Shown piece after piece: positions 22,278 to 34,992 of a stretch of DNA of 64,000 bases. A program made the translations under genes and the position numbers. The stretch's first letter is position 1; each line of letters begins with the position of its first letter. The notes below the pieces were generated by a model, which saw nothing but the letters and a program-made list of their open reading frames with translations, was not told the origin of the DNA and did not search any database. The stretch spans positions 160,520,322 to 160,584,321 of the forward strand of contig CM054060.1 in assembly GCA_028641055.1 (NCBI GenBank), in the 5' to 3' direction. This DNA comes from Alopecurus myosuroides (Eukaryota; Streptophyta; Magnoliopsida; Poales; Poaceae).

Positions 22278-22422
22278 AGTACATAAGCTTTTATCTGCAC
22301 TCGGATATGGCTACGATTGACTCGTAATTGTAACTGTAAAACTGACATGGAAAAATCCTCGCAACAGAGTGGTAATATTGTTTGATTTGTTCGCACGGGA
22401 TACAAAGATGGATAAAATAGGC

Positions 22423-23700
22423 TTATTCTAATTGTACTGAATTATAAACTATGCATAAAAAGACATAGCTGCGAGACGTTCCATGGATTCTTGTAGAAGC
22501 TCCAGTCTTTTTGTCCTTGAGGTTGTACACACCGTTTCTGAGTACTTCTCCTATGACATATGGGTCTTCCCACAGTGATGTCAGCTTGTCGTGGCTTCCC
22601 TGTTTCAGGCGCAGCACCAAGTCCCCTACATTGAAGGTTCTGCTACGCACTCGGCGAGCATGGTAGTTACGCACGCCTTGCTAGTATATGACTGTGTGCG
22701 CGAGTGCTTTATTATGAGCCTTGTCTGTCAAGTCGAATGCGTCCTCGAGTGCTTTATTTGAGTCCTCCTCTGTGTAGGAGGTGACTCGAGGAACATTATA
22801 TCATACTTCTTCTGGTAGTACTGCATCGACTCCATAGACCATGAAGAATGGAGTGTACTATGTGGATCTGTTTGGTGTTGTTCGCAGGCTCCAAAGTACC
22901 GAAGATAGTTCCTCGGTCCATGCACCAACTGCTTGTTTGAGTGGTGTGAGTAGACGCTTCTTTAGTCTTGCTGTAATTAACCCGTTTGATCGCTCTACCT
23001 TCCCATTGGTTTGCGGGTGTGCGACTGATGCATAGCTGATGTTGATCCCTAACTCTTTGCAATAGTCCCGGAATTCTTTTGTTGTGAAGCTTGTTCCATT
23101 GTGTGCGATGATGTTGTGCGGTACTCCAGATCTATGTACTATGGACCTGGTAAATTTTATTGCCGACTCTGCGTCCTGTGATGTTACTGGCATAGGTTCA
23201 ATCCATTTGGTGAATTTGTCAACTGCTGCGAGTACTCGAGTGTATCCGCCATTGGATGACCGACTGAGTGGCCCAACCATGTCGAGTCCCCACTACGCGA
23301 AGGGCCATGCGGGTGATATCATGTGTAGTTCTGTAGCTAGGACGTTTGGCCGTGTTGCAAACATTTGACATGCCTCGCAACTATGTACAATCGCCTTGGT
23401 GTCATATTCTGCTGCTGGCCAATAGAAACCGCCTCGAAAAGCTTTTCGAAGTAAGTTTATGCTCCCTACATGATGTCTACAAGTTCCTTGATGTATATCT
23501 AGAAGTATATGTCTTCCTTCTTCTGGGGTGACGCACCTCAGTAATATGTCTGATATGCTTCGCTTGTGAAGTTGCCCATCATGAATTGTAAACGCCTTAG
23601 CTCCACGCATCACTCGGCGTGCTTCTGCCTGATCTCCAGGAAGTTTGTTTCGAGTCATGTAATCTATCAGTGGCTGCATCCAGGTGGATCATACCCGATT
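22423..23700 (-). pseudogene. Tat-type integrase, broken
   Basis: The zinc-binding N-domain (about 23330-23500: HQGTCRHH...CEACQ) is followed by a core with LAAVDKFTKWIEPMPV, then IIAHNGTSFTTKEF and AHPQTNGKVERSNG, and a C-terminal piece (VGDLVLRL) ending at 22423. The second catalytic position of the DDE triad, normally Asp before NGT, is His here. The core is spread over ORFs with frame changes (23280/23293, 22858/22674). Confidence 0.8.
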
Positions 23701-23784
23701 TACTTGCTCTGGAATATCCATGGGTGTGGGTTCTGCTTCTTCCTCCGACTTCTTTGTTACGTCGGTGTTCGAGTCCTTAGCTAT

Positions 23785-24440
23785 TTATGTAGCTTGTTCT
23801 TTACGCTTAATTGAGGGTTGATCAATTTTCTCGTAGAAAACATCGGGTGGTATCGCCGCGCTAGTGGACCTGATGTTTGCTAGAGCGTTCGCTTCTGAAA
23901 TGCTTCCTCTGCCAATATGCTGTAGTTTGCATCCGTCAAATTTTCCCTCAAGTTTGTTGCATAGTTCTCCGTATGCTGCCATGTTTTTTGTTGGCGCATC
24001 ACATTCCTTCATGGTTTGCTGTACCACGAGCTTCAAGTCGCCATAAATGACGAGTGGAGTGGTTCTGTATGCTTTAGCCATCTTCATCCCATGGATGAGT
24101 GCTTTGTACTCGCCTTTGTTGTTTGATGCGTTCTTGGAATTCATCTGAAGTACGTATAATAGTCTGTCACCTCTAGGGAAGTGAGTATTACTCTTGCTCC
24201 TGCTCCAGATGCTCTCTTGGACCCATTGAAGTACATTGTCCAGCTACTCGACATGCCCGACAATCTGAGTTGTTCCAGCTTGAGCCATTCTGAGATGAAC
24301 TCTAGGAGTACTTGTGGCTTGATTGCTTTCTGTATCTCGTAGGTTATATCCCGCGGGTCAAGCTCGATCCCCCATTTGGCCACTCGTCCTGTTGCGTTGT
24401 AGTTGTTGAGTATATCTGATAGAGGTGCGCTGGACACCAT
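23785..24440 (-). pseudogene. Second (archaeal-type) RNase H of the Tat-type element
   Basis: Two ORFs, 24141-24440 and 23785-24144, carry SWTMYFNGSKRASGAGA and then NNKGEYKALIHGMKMAKA, YGDLKLVVQQ and EANALANI. The first catalytic Asp (YFDGS in intact relatives) is Asn. It follows the RT-linked RNase H, giving the dual RNase H layout of Tat elements. Confidence 0.75.
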
Positions 24441-25600
24441 GGTGATTGGTGCTCCTGGAAGTAGTGCCTCAGCTTTTTAGCCGTCATATAAACTCCAAAT
24501 GCCATCTTTTGGTAGTGCGGATACTATTTCTTGGATGTTGATAGTACTTCACTGAGGTAATATACCTGGCGCTGCACCCTATAAATGAACCCTTACAGTG
24601 GTCTTTCGACTACTAATACCATGCTGACCACATGTCTTGTTGCTAAAATGTATAAATACATTGACTCTTTTTTCTGAGGTGCCACTAAGACAGATGGAGT
24701 TGACAAGGTTTGCCTAAGTGCGTGGAAGTCTTCCTTGGCTTCAAGTGTCTACTCGAATTGATCTGACTTCTTCAGTAGTTTGTAGAAGGGGAGTGCTTTC
24801 TCTCCAAGATTTGCTATGAACGTCCCGAGTGTTGTGATTCTTCTTGCTAGCTTTTGTACTCCTTTGACATTCGCTGGTTCCTTCATTGAAACAATAGCCT
24901 TGATTTTTACCGGGTTGGCCTCTATGCCTCTGGCGGATAAAAAAATCTGAGTAAGTCTCCTTGATGTACCCCAAATGCGCACTTCTTTGGATTCAGCTTG
25001 ATCTGGTACTCGTCGAGTGCTGCAAAAGTCTCTCGAAGGTCATCAATAAGGCTTTCTACCTTATTTGATTTGACCATAATATCATCAACATAGACCTGCG
25101 CGTTTCTGCTAATTTGCGCCTTCAATTTTTTTTGCATCATACGTTGATACGTAGCACCTGCGTTTTTCAACCCGAAGGGCATCGTGGTGTAGCAGTACAC
25201 ACCAAACGGGGTGATGAACGCGGTTTTCTCATCATCCTCTCGCTTCATGAAGATTTGGTTGTACTCGGAGTACGCGTCGAGGAAGGAGAGCCTCTCGCAG
25301 CCTGCAGCCGAATCAATAATCTGATTGATGCATGGCAGTGGGAATCAGTCTTTGGGATAGTGTTTAATTAATGAAGTGTAGTCTATGCACATCCGTAGTA
25401 TATTAGTGTTTTTCTTGGCTACCAACACTTGATTTGCGAGCCAAGTTGCTATTTTGATCTCCCGAATGAATTTTGATGTGAGTATCCTGTTGATTTCTTC
25501 TCTTATTGCTCTTTGCTTTAGTTCTGAGAAACGACGAGTAGGATGCTATATTGGCTTTGTATCTTTCTAGATTTTGAGTGAGTGCTCAACGAATTTCCTG
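24441..25600 (-). pseudogene. Tat-type reverse transcriptase and RT-linked RNase H, broken
   Basis: Recognisable blocks are KTAFITPFGVYCYTTMPFGL, ATYQRMM, the intact active site YVDDIMVKS, and LNPKKCAFGV (24922-25248), then a frameshift to GIEANPVKIKAIVSM ... LGEKALPFYKLLKKSD (24749-24982). N-terminal RT motifs lie further right but are interrupted by stops. The RNase H part (24441-24740) is barely legible. Confidence 0.78.
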
Positions 25601-25737
25601 GGTACTCCTGGCATCTCCGCTTAGGCCCATGCGAATATTTTCCAGTGCTCACGGACAAATTCAACGAGCGCGCTTACCTATGAGATAGGCAGCATGTTGG
25701 ACACGAGTATTGTCTTTGCTGGATCAGTCGGGTGGAC

Positions 25738-26284
25738 CTAGTATGCTTTTGTGTCTTTCTTCACACTGAACTCCATTTTAGGTGTTGTTTTCTTGGCTAG
25801 GGGGAGAATCGAGTGATTGGTCATGGCTGCTATGTTTGCTAGTTCCTGCTGAATCACAAACGACTGTGATATTATGTTGATTTCAACGTCGCAACTGCCA
25901 GATTTCTTGTAATTTCCGCATTCTGTGATTTCTCCCCTAGGTCCTGACATTTTGAGCATCAGGTATGCATAGTGGGGGACCGCCATGAATCTCACGAACG
26001 TTGTTCTGCCAAGTATTGCGTTGTATCGCGGCGGCCAGTCGACTACTTCGAAGTCGAGCTTCTCCTTTCTGTAGTTGTTGCGTTCTCCGAAGACCACCTC
26101 GAGTGTTATTGTACCCAAGGGGTTGACTGCTTTCTCGGGCACAATGTCGTGGAATGTGCTTCAGGTTTCTTACTGGTATGTTCATTTCCTTCAGCGTTTC
26201 TGTGTAGATGATATTGATTTCACTTCCTCCATCCATGGACACTCGGTTTAGATCATAGCCCCCAATTTGAGCTTCGAGTACCAT
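25738..26284 (-). pseudogene. Tat-type aspartic protease region
   Basis: MVLEAQIGGYDLNRVSMDGG followed by SEINIIYTETL gives a protease active site in the DGGS form. A frameshift then leads to GTITLEVVFGERNNYRKEKL ... YNAILGRTTF. This lies between gag and RT, as expected. Confidence 0.72.
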
Positions 26285-28910
26285 CGCGACCTTTCCTGGG
26301 AACGGGACTCAAAGCGGATGATCAGCTATGGAAAAGGCAATAGTTGCATCGGATCAGTCCAGGAACTCAGGTGTTGCAGGGGGTGATATTTCCGCTAGGT
26401 TCACATGCTTGTTAATGAGGTTTTGACTCCTTTTAGAGGGGGCACCTTTTTGTATCATGTGCACCTTTCCTTTTGGCTCCGGGTACATGTCCTCCTCCGG
26501 GTAACCCACTCTATATTGATGTTGTATTTTTGCAGCCTGCTGTGCTCTGGGTGCTCCATGTGCTTGAGGTTCTTGCTGAGGTTGGGTGACTGGTGGTACT
26601 AGGGGTGGTGGTGGCGCACCTATCGCCAATGCCCCTGGGACAGCCGGTAACCCTGACTGTTGGCTTCTCCTTGTTTTATGTATAATGCTTCCATGAGGAG
26701 ATTGAATCTGCGACAATCTTTCAATTTGTGACTGGATCTGCGGACTCCGTTGTCATCATCGTACATGTGGTTTGGGCACGAACCTTCGAGTTGATGCTCA
26801 ATTGACATGGGACGTAACCCGCCTTCCCGGATCTTCCGTGGCTGCCACTCGTGTTTGTGCTCTTTCCCACGCTCGCGCTCCTGTTCACGCGGCTGCTCGC
26901 CCCTGCATGCGGTAGTCGTTGTTGCGACCACCCGGGAATTCTGCCGCCACTAACTCAGGTCCATTTCATCGAAGATCCGATTCTTGCGCTTTCTTTGCCG
27001 GTTTTGGTCATTTTTATAACTTCTGTTTCCCTCGTGTGCGTAGGAGGTATCCATGCGATCTTCCTCGGGTGAGGGTGGGTGGGTGTTGCGCGCATATTCT
27101 TCACCCTCCGCCCAACTGTTCACTACTTCCATGAGTTTGCTCACCGTTATCACTCAGACACAGCCGATGTACTCCCGCAGGTCCATCCGGTGGAGCCCGT
27201 ATCTGAAGTTATCAATTGTTGTTTCATCCCAGATGCCCTCTGCGCTATTTTTTTAATGCGGTCCACCTATGTATGTACTCGCGGATGTTCCCGTCTGATC
27301 GTTGTCTAAATGCCCTTAGCCGCCCGACTGTTACTGGTCGTTTGCAAGTAGATTTGAAATTCTGGATAAAATCAAACTCAAAATCCTCCCAGCAACTGTA
27401 CTTGTTTCTAGATCAACTCTTCATCCAGTTTCTCGCTGCTCCTACGAGCTGTAGATGTAAGTATTGCATTTTTATCACCTCGCTACCCTTTTGGAATCTC
27501 ATAGCAGTCAGGTAATCATATAACCACGCCCAGGGTTCCTGGTCGCCATCGTACTTAGGTGTTTCGGCTGTTAGCTTGAATCAATTCGACTTCCTCGCCT
27601 GACGGATTTTTCGAGTGAAATAAGGAGGACCACAGAGTTCCTTGTCATCCGAGTTAGTTGAATCTTACTTTGGGTTCTCACTCGAGTCCTGGTTGTCCTT
27701 GGCGGTGGCACTTCTGCTGCTCTTTCCTTGCGCGACCTATCCACCTTATTTTGCGTGAGTTGGTTCTGTAGATCTTACGGGTCCTCCTCATTGGCATGGC
27801 ACCTGGGTTGGTTTGGCTCTTGCTTTTGTTGGCTTTGCGGGTGCTTCCGCTTGTGGGATGGGTTCCTTCCCTAGTTCCACGCTTGCCATGCTCGGGCATC
27901 CCAGCTTCTCCTCGTGTACTTCTCCATGGGGGTCACCCGGTGTTGGTATTATGGACATTAGGTACGTTTGGACCTGTAAAAGCTTTTTTCTAGGTTCCAT
28001 TTTCTCCGGCGGACTGGGTTCCTTTTGGTCGTGCGAAGTCCAACACCTTTCGAGTTCCTTTCATGGAATCGGTAGTCATATTTGTCGTTCGAGACTGTCA
28101 TTTTGGAGCAGTTGGTTTATGCAACCAGCTGCCTGAAACTTCAACGGAGTGCATCCCTGGGAGACCCGTGCTATCTAGCTCTCTGTACATGTTGTTCAAC
28201 TTCTTTTTGTGCTGGGCTAGCTTCCACCGGTAAGCCATCCGCTCCTCTGTGTTGGCATCTGCTACGAGGGGACGGCCCTGCTCGACCAAAGTAGTGACCA
28301 ATAGCATTGTTTCCACCAATACGCGCAGCAAGGGGCGTTCAACTTTGCCCTCTTGCTTTTAGTCGCAGATTCGGAGTTGGTGGGTGGAGGGAGCTCACCG
28401 AGTTCGCTGTCATCTCCGTCCGGTTCCTCATCCTCGGGTGACGGGGATTATGACGGGTCCTCGTCGGTCTCTTCCTCACCTTCATCTTCGTCTTCTCCAG
28501 TCGTGTCAACGCTAGTCGCCTTGGGTGAGTCGGTTATCTCATCTCCTTCGCCACTCTTCGAGGATGACGACTCAGTGCGTCTTTCCATTGCAACGAAGTG
28601 GACGTAAGGGTTGGCAAGATAAGAGTACTCGGGGCTCGCCTCTTCGAGTGACAGCAGCAAAAAATCCGGTATGATTGACTCCTCTGGCTCAGCCCGAGTG
28701 GAATCTTCCAGGCGTAATACTCATGTGCGACTTGCGCGGAAGTTCAGGTCACCGATCTTGAGATTGATGCTTGTGTCGAGGTAGTCAAACATCGGGCGAG
28801 ACGCTGGTGAGTGATTGGTGAAGTCGGTTGACTTGAAGCGGACCGAGTCCGCCCAGATCACTGAGTCATAGCCCGATGGCGAGGAAGTCGAAGAAGTCGC
28901 GGATCCAACG
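26285..28910 (-). pseudogene. Tat-type gag remnants
   Basis: Scattered minus-strand ORFs have typical gag composition: an acidic N-terminal segment (28448-28660, EDEDEGEEETDEDPS), a basic segment (28098-28331, LAQHKKKLNNMYREL), and near the end CPNHMYDDDNG ... HKLKDCRRFNLLMEAL (26620-26931), resembling the gag zinc-binding region. No continuous frame survives. Plus-strand ORFs here are shadows. Confidence 0.6.
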
Positions 28911-28917
28911 CCCCGGA

Positions 28918-28935
28918 TTCTCACAGACGGCACCA
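28918..28935 (-). other. Primer binding site of the Tat-type element
   Basis: On the minus strand TGGTGCCGTCTGTGAGAATC follows the LTR end CTTCA by one base. Intact Tat-lineage elements typically carry TGGCGCCGTCTGTGGG at this place. Confidence 0.7.
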
Positions 28936-28936
28936 A

Positions 28937-29408
28937 TGAAGAGGGAGTGACCTCAACAATCCCCATGGTACCCAGGGTTTCGTGAAGTAAAAGGCACTGG
29001 TGGACTACTCGACTTGACGGGTTACTGCTCGCCGAAATTTATTCGGACGAGGTGAAAAGTATCGATTACAGGGGTGTTGTTTCTAGATTGAATCTGGTGC
29101 AACTCTGAATCTAGGGTTGTCTGTCTTTTCTGTGACCTCCTTACGTGCTTTATATAGGTAGCCGGGTCCTGGGGGGCATACATGAGGTGGAATCGATTCT
29201 GAGTCGGTTATTACTCTTTCCAATTCTTGTTGCCTAAGTCTTTCCTTATTCTGCTACTGCGTAGGCCTCTTTCATGGGTCTTAGTGTAGTTACTCGTGGA
29301 GACTGCCAAGGCACCCCTTACTGGGCCACATCGGGTGCACCCATCGTGGAGGGTCTCTCGGGTACCCCCCCACGTCAGACGGCGCCTCTCTGTATGTTTC
29401 GTGGAAAA
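28937..29408 (-). repeat. 5' LTR fragment of the Tat-type element
   Basis: It lies just outside the primer site and contains a minus-strand TATA box CCTATATAAAG (29148-29158). It is truncated at about 29408, where an Athila-type LTR fragment begins. Confidence 0.7.
29148..29158 (-). promoter_or_regulatory. TATA box of the Tat-type LTR
   Basis: CCTATATAAAG on the minus strand, about 215 bp before the LTR end. Position and consensus fit an LTR core promoter. Confidence 0.6.
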
Positions 29409-29817
29409 TAACTCCGTCCCCGTGATTTTTAGGGTTGAAGGCAATTTGTTGGCGAAGAGGCACCGAGAGGCGGCGGCCAGGGTCGCCAGGGGCCCACTAG
29501 GCATGGCCTAGGGAGGTTCCGTGCCTGGAACTCTCCTGGTGGCCCCATGGCTCCCTTCGGCTCTTCTTTGGACTCCGTCTCCGTTCCAGGTAAAAAATGA
29601 TCTCCATGGATTTTCAGCCCTTTCCGAGAATATTTCCTTAAGAATTTTTCTAAAATAGAAAAACAGAAGAAAATAGCAACTGGCATGCGGCATCTTGTTA
29701 ATAGGTTAGTCTCTGAAAACATCCGGAAAACGAAATAAAACATATCGAAAACAAAAGTTATTGGGTAGAAAACAAGCATGGAGTATCAAAAATTATAAAT
29801 ACGTCCGCAACGTATCA
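29409..29817 (-). repeat. 3' LTR fragment of a minus-strand Athila-type element
   Basis: On the minus strand it starts TGATACGTTGCGGACG at 29817 and shares GACTAACCTATTAACAAGATG with the other copies. It is truncated after about 410 bp at the junction with the Tat LTR. Confidence 0.78.
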
Positions 29818-32170
29818 GCATCCCCAATTTTAACTCCTGCTCATCGTCGAGTGGGTAAGTGATAAAAAAATAATTTTTGAGGTGACATGAAGCCAACACA
29901 AATCTTGATCAACGTTATGTAAAAGCATTACAAGCTGAGATCAAATTACTTTAACAAAAGCATGATAAATATTGTTTAAACTGATGTAAACTTAGCAACT
30001 ATGTTGCACGTGAAAAGTAACACAAACAAAAGAAATAAATAATGAAGCATTGAAAGTGATATGTTTGTTTCAATCATAAAGAAAAACATAATAAAGCGGT
30101 ATCTAGCTAGTCCTTTATGTGGCAGAAAAACATAAATGCCAATACACCTTCAAAGTTTAAATGGTGACTAGATACAAATAATTTGAGAGCAAGCAATACC
30201 ACAATCATGAATCAATCAATAATAAATTTTGGGACCATGCACATTATACTCAGAATGACAACTATGCTCTTTTAGCGGGTGCATAAAGTAAGAAGATGAA
30301 GACTTAGCATAAAAGTAAAAGAAAGGCCCTTCGTAGATGGAAGCATGGATTACTCATGTGCGAGAGATTTTTATTTAATAAACATAGGTGTTGAAAACAA
30401 TTTTGAGAGAGGTGTATGTCTATGTCAACCAAAGGTAATTAAAAACTTATCATAATCCATGGCAAGCAAAGTGTTTAGACTTTTGAGAGCAGTTTCCATT
30501 GGCATTTTTTTATTGGTTGGCACTCCCCCCCCCTTTATTTCACAAATCATGGCTAGCCATATCCATGGATACCCACAAGATTTCATCAAACCATGGGGAA
30601 GTTCCTTTTTATTATTTTGAATTCATATAATTTGGCACCAGCTCTCGATGAATTTAGATGAGCATAGATTCCATACTCGTCGGGTGAAATAAGGAAGAAG
30701 AATTTTGCTTGACATAAACCATAATAAACTTTAAACTACTTCCTCATGAGCTAAACAGGGACACAAAACATGTTAATATTTTTTGAAGGTTTAAAGGTAG
30801 CGCACGAGAAATTTACTTGGAGTGGCAGTGAAATACCACATATATGTAGATATGGTGGACACATTTGGCAAACTTTGGTTTTTGGGAGTTGGATGCACAA
30901 GTAGATATCATACTCAGTACAGGTGAAGTCTATCAAAAGACTGGGAGCGACCAACGAATAGAGCAATAACGGCCATAATCATGAATAGCGACAAAACATC
31001 ATTAATCAAAGCATGAAGTGATATTACAAGTTAAAAACTAAATGATCATCAAGGTTAGAGGTGACTTTGTTTGTAGTCATAACATGGTGTGAGCATGCAC
31101 CAAGTCAATCCAGATAAATCATTCAAAGGAGAAATACCACAATACCATGCTTCAATATGAGGAAACAACACATGATTAATTTCAATGCCACATTAAGCAC
31201 TCTCGGCTATTTGAGACTAGTCATGATACATCATATACTACTAAGCACACAATTAATATAACATCTAACATGACATGTCAAAGCCTAAGCCACGGTCAAA
31301 ACAAGCCTCCCATTGCACCACTATAAGCATGAAACAATCTACTCTTCTCCAACACCAATCAACTTATTTGAAACAACTCTCAAAGCAAATAATGATCAAA
31401 GACCAAAGAGCTAATCATATATAACTGAAGCAAACCAACAAGCTCTGTATAAAATTCGAGCGAAAAACAAGAGCCAAATGCAGTACTAGCAAAAAATGAA
31501 CACTCACAGAACAAAAAGAGTGAAAATTAGAGTGTTCTAAACAATGAAAACGGAGCGTGTCTCTCTCCAAACTAAGATGTGCTAGGATCCAACCAAAAGC
31601 TACAGAAAAGATAACAAAAAAAAATTAAAGCAAAATAAAATGACGCTCCAAGAATAACACATATCATGTGAACCACTAAAAATATAGTGTTTTGAAAGAA
31701 ACCTGATATTTTTGTTGATGAAGAAGAGGATGCCTTGGGCATCCCCAAGCTTTGACGCTTGTACTTCTTGGATATGTCTTGAGTTGACATGGGCATCCCC
31801 AAGCTTAAGCTTTTTCCATCCTTCATCTCATCACATCATACTTCTCTCCCTACACTTGAAAACTTCCTCCACCTAAAACTTCTCAGAATGTTCATTAGCA
31901 ATGTTAGTGTAATCAAAATGATAAATCCACTTGGTTCAATTTCAACACAAGTCTAACTCTCCATTCAAAATATTAGCTACCGTCACAACTTCTTTTAAAG
32001 CCCTTCCCCTCAAAATAACACCAAAAGAAAGAGATTAAGACGCAAATGCAAATATTGGAAGAAATCCGTCAAAACTGAACAATCGGTAAAGATGATTGTT
32101 TTTTTCGAAAATCTTCTGTTGCTCAAATCAAAAAGTGGGAAACTAATGAAAGTTAGGTAACAACCATCTC
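29818..32170 (-). mobile_element. Internal region of a minus-strand Athila-type element
   Basis: It is reverse-colinear with 17400-19420: polypurine-like TTGGGGATG next to the LTR (about 29820), two internal copies (about 31742 and 31797), and a hairpin at 31728-31744. No coding domain is visible. Its right end abuts plus-oriented LTR sequence, so the piece is rearranged. Confidence 0.7.
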
Positions 32171-32179
32171 GTGAGCCAC

Positions 32180-33166
32180 CTCACATGATCGAGACCACCT
32201 TTATGTAACTGTGCATGTTGTGTTTGCTGGGATCTGATAAATCATGAGATTATGATTATTTTGTTCATGTCAATCTGAGATGCTCCACTTATATTTGTAG
32301 AGAGTTTTAATCTTGTCTTGCAATGTTCTCCAGTTTTTATGATTACCTTAGCCACGTAGTTGTTTTCATGCTAGATAGTGGGTTCATGCCTCCTTGTTGG
32401 CTACGCTCGAGTGACAGAAACGTGCAGAGGGAGCATGTGTTGTTGCCACTAGGGAGAAAATAGTGGTGCTCTTGTCTACGATGAGAACCACTGCTTACAT
32501 TACGTATTGATCTTAATGCATTTGCCAGTTGCACACATAGAAATAACTTTGTTGCTGCAACTTAATACCAAGGGATTTGCTGGATAGTTTTATTGAGGTA
32601 GACTTTTATATATGGATGCATGCTGGATAGCGGTCCATATGCCTTGACGTAATGCCTACAATGTTAGAACCCGTGAATTTTATCTCATCATAATAATATT
32701 GTTATACGTTCATGATTTGTCAATTGCCCAACCGTAATTTCACCCAGCATGTTTTTTTTTCTTTGGAGAGACAACACTAGTGAACATATGGCCCCCAGTC
32801 CTATTTTTCTCATATTGAAAACCTTCTTTTAAGCACTTTTAATCATCATTTCCTCGTTGTTCCTTGTTTTCTTTTGTTTTCCAAAACTCTATATGTTTAA
32901 TTTTCATGTTTTAGCAAGACCGGAAGATTGACAACGTTCCGGAAAGTTGGGTCAAGAGAAAGTTTGTGCTTGTGTGCAGGTTCCACGCTTCGTCAACTAT
33001 GCACCAGTATATTTCTGGCACCGTTGATACAAGTAACCTTCTTCAAGACTACGAAGTACTACTGTTCGATAAACTCTGGTTCCACACCGGGGGGAAAATT
33101 TATACTAGATTATATCATACCTTCCGTTTGGGGTCTCCCAACGAGTGTGTGATCACGTCAGCATCA
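32180..33166 (+). repeat. Athila-type LTR fragment, plus orientation
   Basis: It runs from GATCGAGACCACCTTTATG through GGGTTCATGCCTCC to TCTCCCAACGAGTG and an end at GCATCA (33166), matching the 3' part of the LTR family. No primer site follows, so it is a 3' LTR; the next sequence is a LINE remnant. Confidence 0.72.
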
Positions 33167-33834
33167 AGTACTGACTCCGTTTACCAACTAATGTCCTTCT
33201 AGGTTTTGATACAATACGGTTGAAGGAAAATATAGCCGTGGCATCTTGGTATCTATGGTGTATGAGGAGGCAACAAACTCATGATGAAGAGGCACCATCA
33301 CTAAATAAATGCAAATTTTCGATCATATCCATAATTGCTAATTATGCCAAGGCTTTGAAGAAAAAGCAGACGGGGAAGTTGTCACCTGGACAAGGCCGAC
33401 TCCTAGGAAAATAAAGTTAAATGTAGATGCCTCATTTCCTGAGGATGTACGAGAAGGTGTTACTGGAGTCGTGCTACGTGATTACAAATGCAATTTTGTT
33501 GCAGATTCATCCATATTCCCCACATTCCTTCGGCAGGAATGGTTGAAGCAAGAGCGATGAAGGAGGGGCTATCACTTGCATGTAGACTAGTCTACAACGA
33601 TGTACAAGCAAAATTTGATTCCATTGAAAGAATTGAGGGCTACACAGGTGAAGAGTCTTGGTGGAGTGAAACAACAACGATTGTCGCAGATTGCATGGAC
33701 TTAGTGACCTCAATTAGCAAAGTCTCTTTTAATCACCGTCCGAGGGAAGTAAACAAAGTGGCTCACGAGATTGCTAGTGTTAGTTTTTCTAATAAACTTT
33801 TTGTATTTGGAATGATGAGCCCCTAATTTCCTTT
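33167..33834 (+). pseudogene. 5'-truncated LINE ORF2 remnant (RNase H end)
   Basis: WYLWCMRRQQTHDEEAPSLN corresponds to WYIWWLRRQKTHGKNIPPAH in the minus LINE (40802-44665). It is followed by KLNVDASF, GVTGVVLRDY and, in another frame, EARAMKEGLSLA and REVNKVAHEIASVS, the elements of the C-terminal RNase H-like domain. At least one frameshift lies near 33490. The LTR ending at 33166 marks its left limit. Confidence 0.7.
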
Positions 33835-34103
33835 TAAACAAACTCTTAAACGCAGCAAGTTTCTGACTCATTCTTTTTCTTAACCGTTTTTTGTAAGGGA
33901 AAACTTTTTAATGAGCCGACTTGCTTGCTTACCCAACCCAATCACGAAGCATGTGTGCATACATGCAGCCTATAGAGAAAAAAAGAGTTGCATGCACTCA
34001 TTTATTAACCTGATAAACGAAGCTAAACAAGTTAGCTTTGCCATGCATTAATCAGTTTAGTTTGTTTACCTTGGTACATGTGATGTGAGTTTGTGGCCTT
34101 GTA
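33835..34103. other. Spacer with no recognisable feature
   Basis: AT-rich sequence between the LINE remnant and the MITE. A short inverted motif (GCTAAACAAGTTAGC) is present; I see no gene. Confidence 0.5.
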
Positions 34104-34634
34104 GACTAGTCACAATGGGGAGTACTCCCTCCGTCCACGATAAAGTGTACTTTTTCCTTTTTCGTCGGTCAAATTTATTAAACTTTGACTAATTTTATCG
34201 GGAAAAGTATTAGCATTTATGACAGCAAATTAGTATCAATAGATTTGTCTTGTCATAAAGTTTGAAAATATACCCTTTTGATGTCATATATATTGCTACA
34301 ATTTTCTAGAAATGTGGTCAAAGTTTAATTTTTTTGACTAACCGTAAAGTAGATGTACACTTATCCATGGACGAAGGGAGTATCATACACTAGTATCATG
34401 CACATGATACTAGTCTATGTTATTACTCCCACAATGGGTAGTAACATGTTTGTGGTACCATATAGTGCTGCATTTATTGTGATATAGACTCGTCTTGTCT
34501 CGTAATGCGTTATGTTACAGTATCTATCTATGATTCCACCATCACCTCTCTCCTCATTAATTGCACTGCCACCTCAGTTTTTTGCCAACATGGCATCCAT
34601 GATACTACCTACGATACCCCTATTATGGCTAGTC
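34104..34634. mobile_element. TIR MITE, interrupted by a Stowaway
   Basis: The ends GACTAGTCACAATGGGG and (reverse complement of the right end) GACTAGCCATAATAGGGG form imperfect terminal inverted repeats. GTA flanks both sides (34101-34103 and 34635-34637), a possible 3-bp duplication. No coding capacity. Superfamily not certain. Confidence 0.6.
34125..34380. mobile_element. Stowaway-type (Tc1/mariner) MITE, 256 bp
   Basis: TIRs are CTCCCTCCGTCC... and ...GGACGAAGGGAG, flanked by TA on both sides (34123-34124, 34381-34382). CTCCCTCCGT is the classic grass Stowaway terminus. It is nested in the older MITE. Confidence 0.88.
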
Positions 34635-34992
34635 GTACATAACATAACAGAGGGAGTATAGTGACTCTACCCTTAAAAAAAATGTTGTGCTATCCCTGTT
34701 TCTAGACGATTAGACCGATGGTCAAGGAGTTTTCCGGTTGGAGATCTTTTCATGTACGACCCCGGGAGAGCTCCGAAACGTTTTCTAGGGTTTCGAGTAG
34801 CCTGGCGGCGCGGAGGCGGTCGTGATTTCCTCAGGCGCGTGGGTGAGGTTCTCGTCAAGATCGCTCGAGTTTCTGTCCCTGGCGATCGCTCCTCTCCCTC
34901 TCCAGCGTTCGGGGTGACTACGGGGGGATCTTGCATCCCTGCCCACCCTTGGCGCAGGCTCGGGAAGGGGCTTTTGCTCGAGGGCAACTGCC

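Larger units (their letters stand above)
21039..29408 (-). mobile_element. Decayed Tat/Retand-type Ty3/gypsy element
   Basis: Read on the minus strand, it has an LTR end and primer site (28937, 28918-28935), gag, protease, RT, RNase H, a second archaeal-type RNase H, integrase, a tandem array and an antisense ORF. That order, with dual RNase H and a hypervariable 3' region, is characteristic of the Tat lineage. Both ends are lost: the left to the Athila-type insertion at 21038 and the right to an LTR fragment at 29409. Many stops and frameshifts mark it as old. Confidence 0.8.

Noticed and set aside
21527..22278. Repetitive Cys-rich proteins and a CRISPR-like array in the tandem repeat
   Set aside because: The 72-bp period is a multiple of three, so open frames repeat automatically; there are no unique spacers, so it is not a CRISPR array.
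25114..28607. Many plus-strand ORFs
   Set aside because: Shadows of the minus-strand Tat-type gag-pol remnants.
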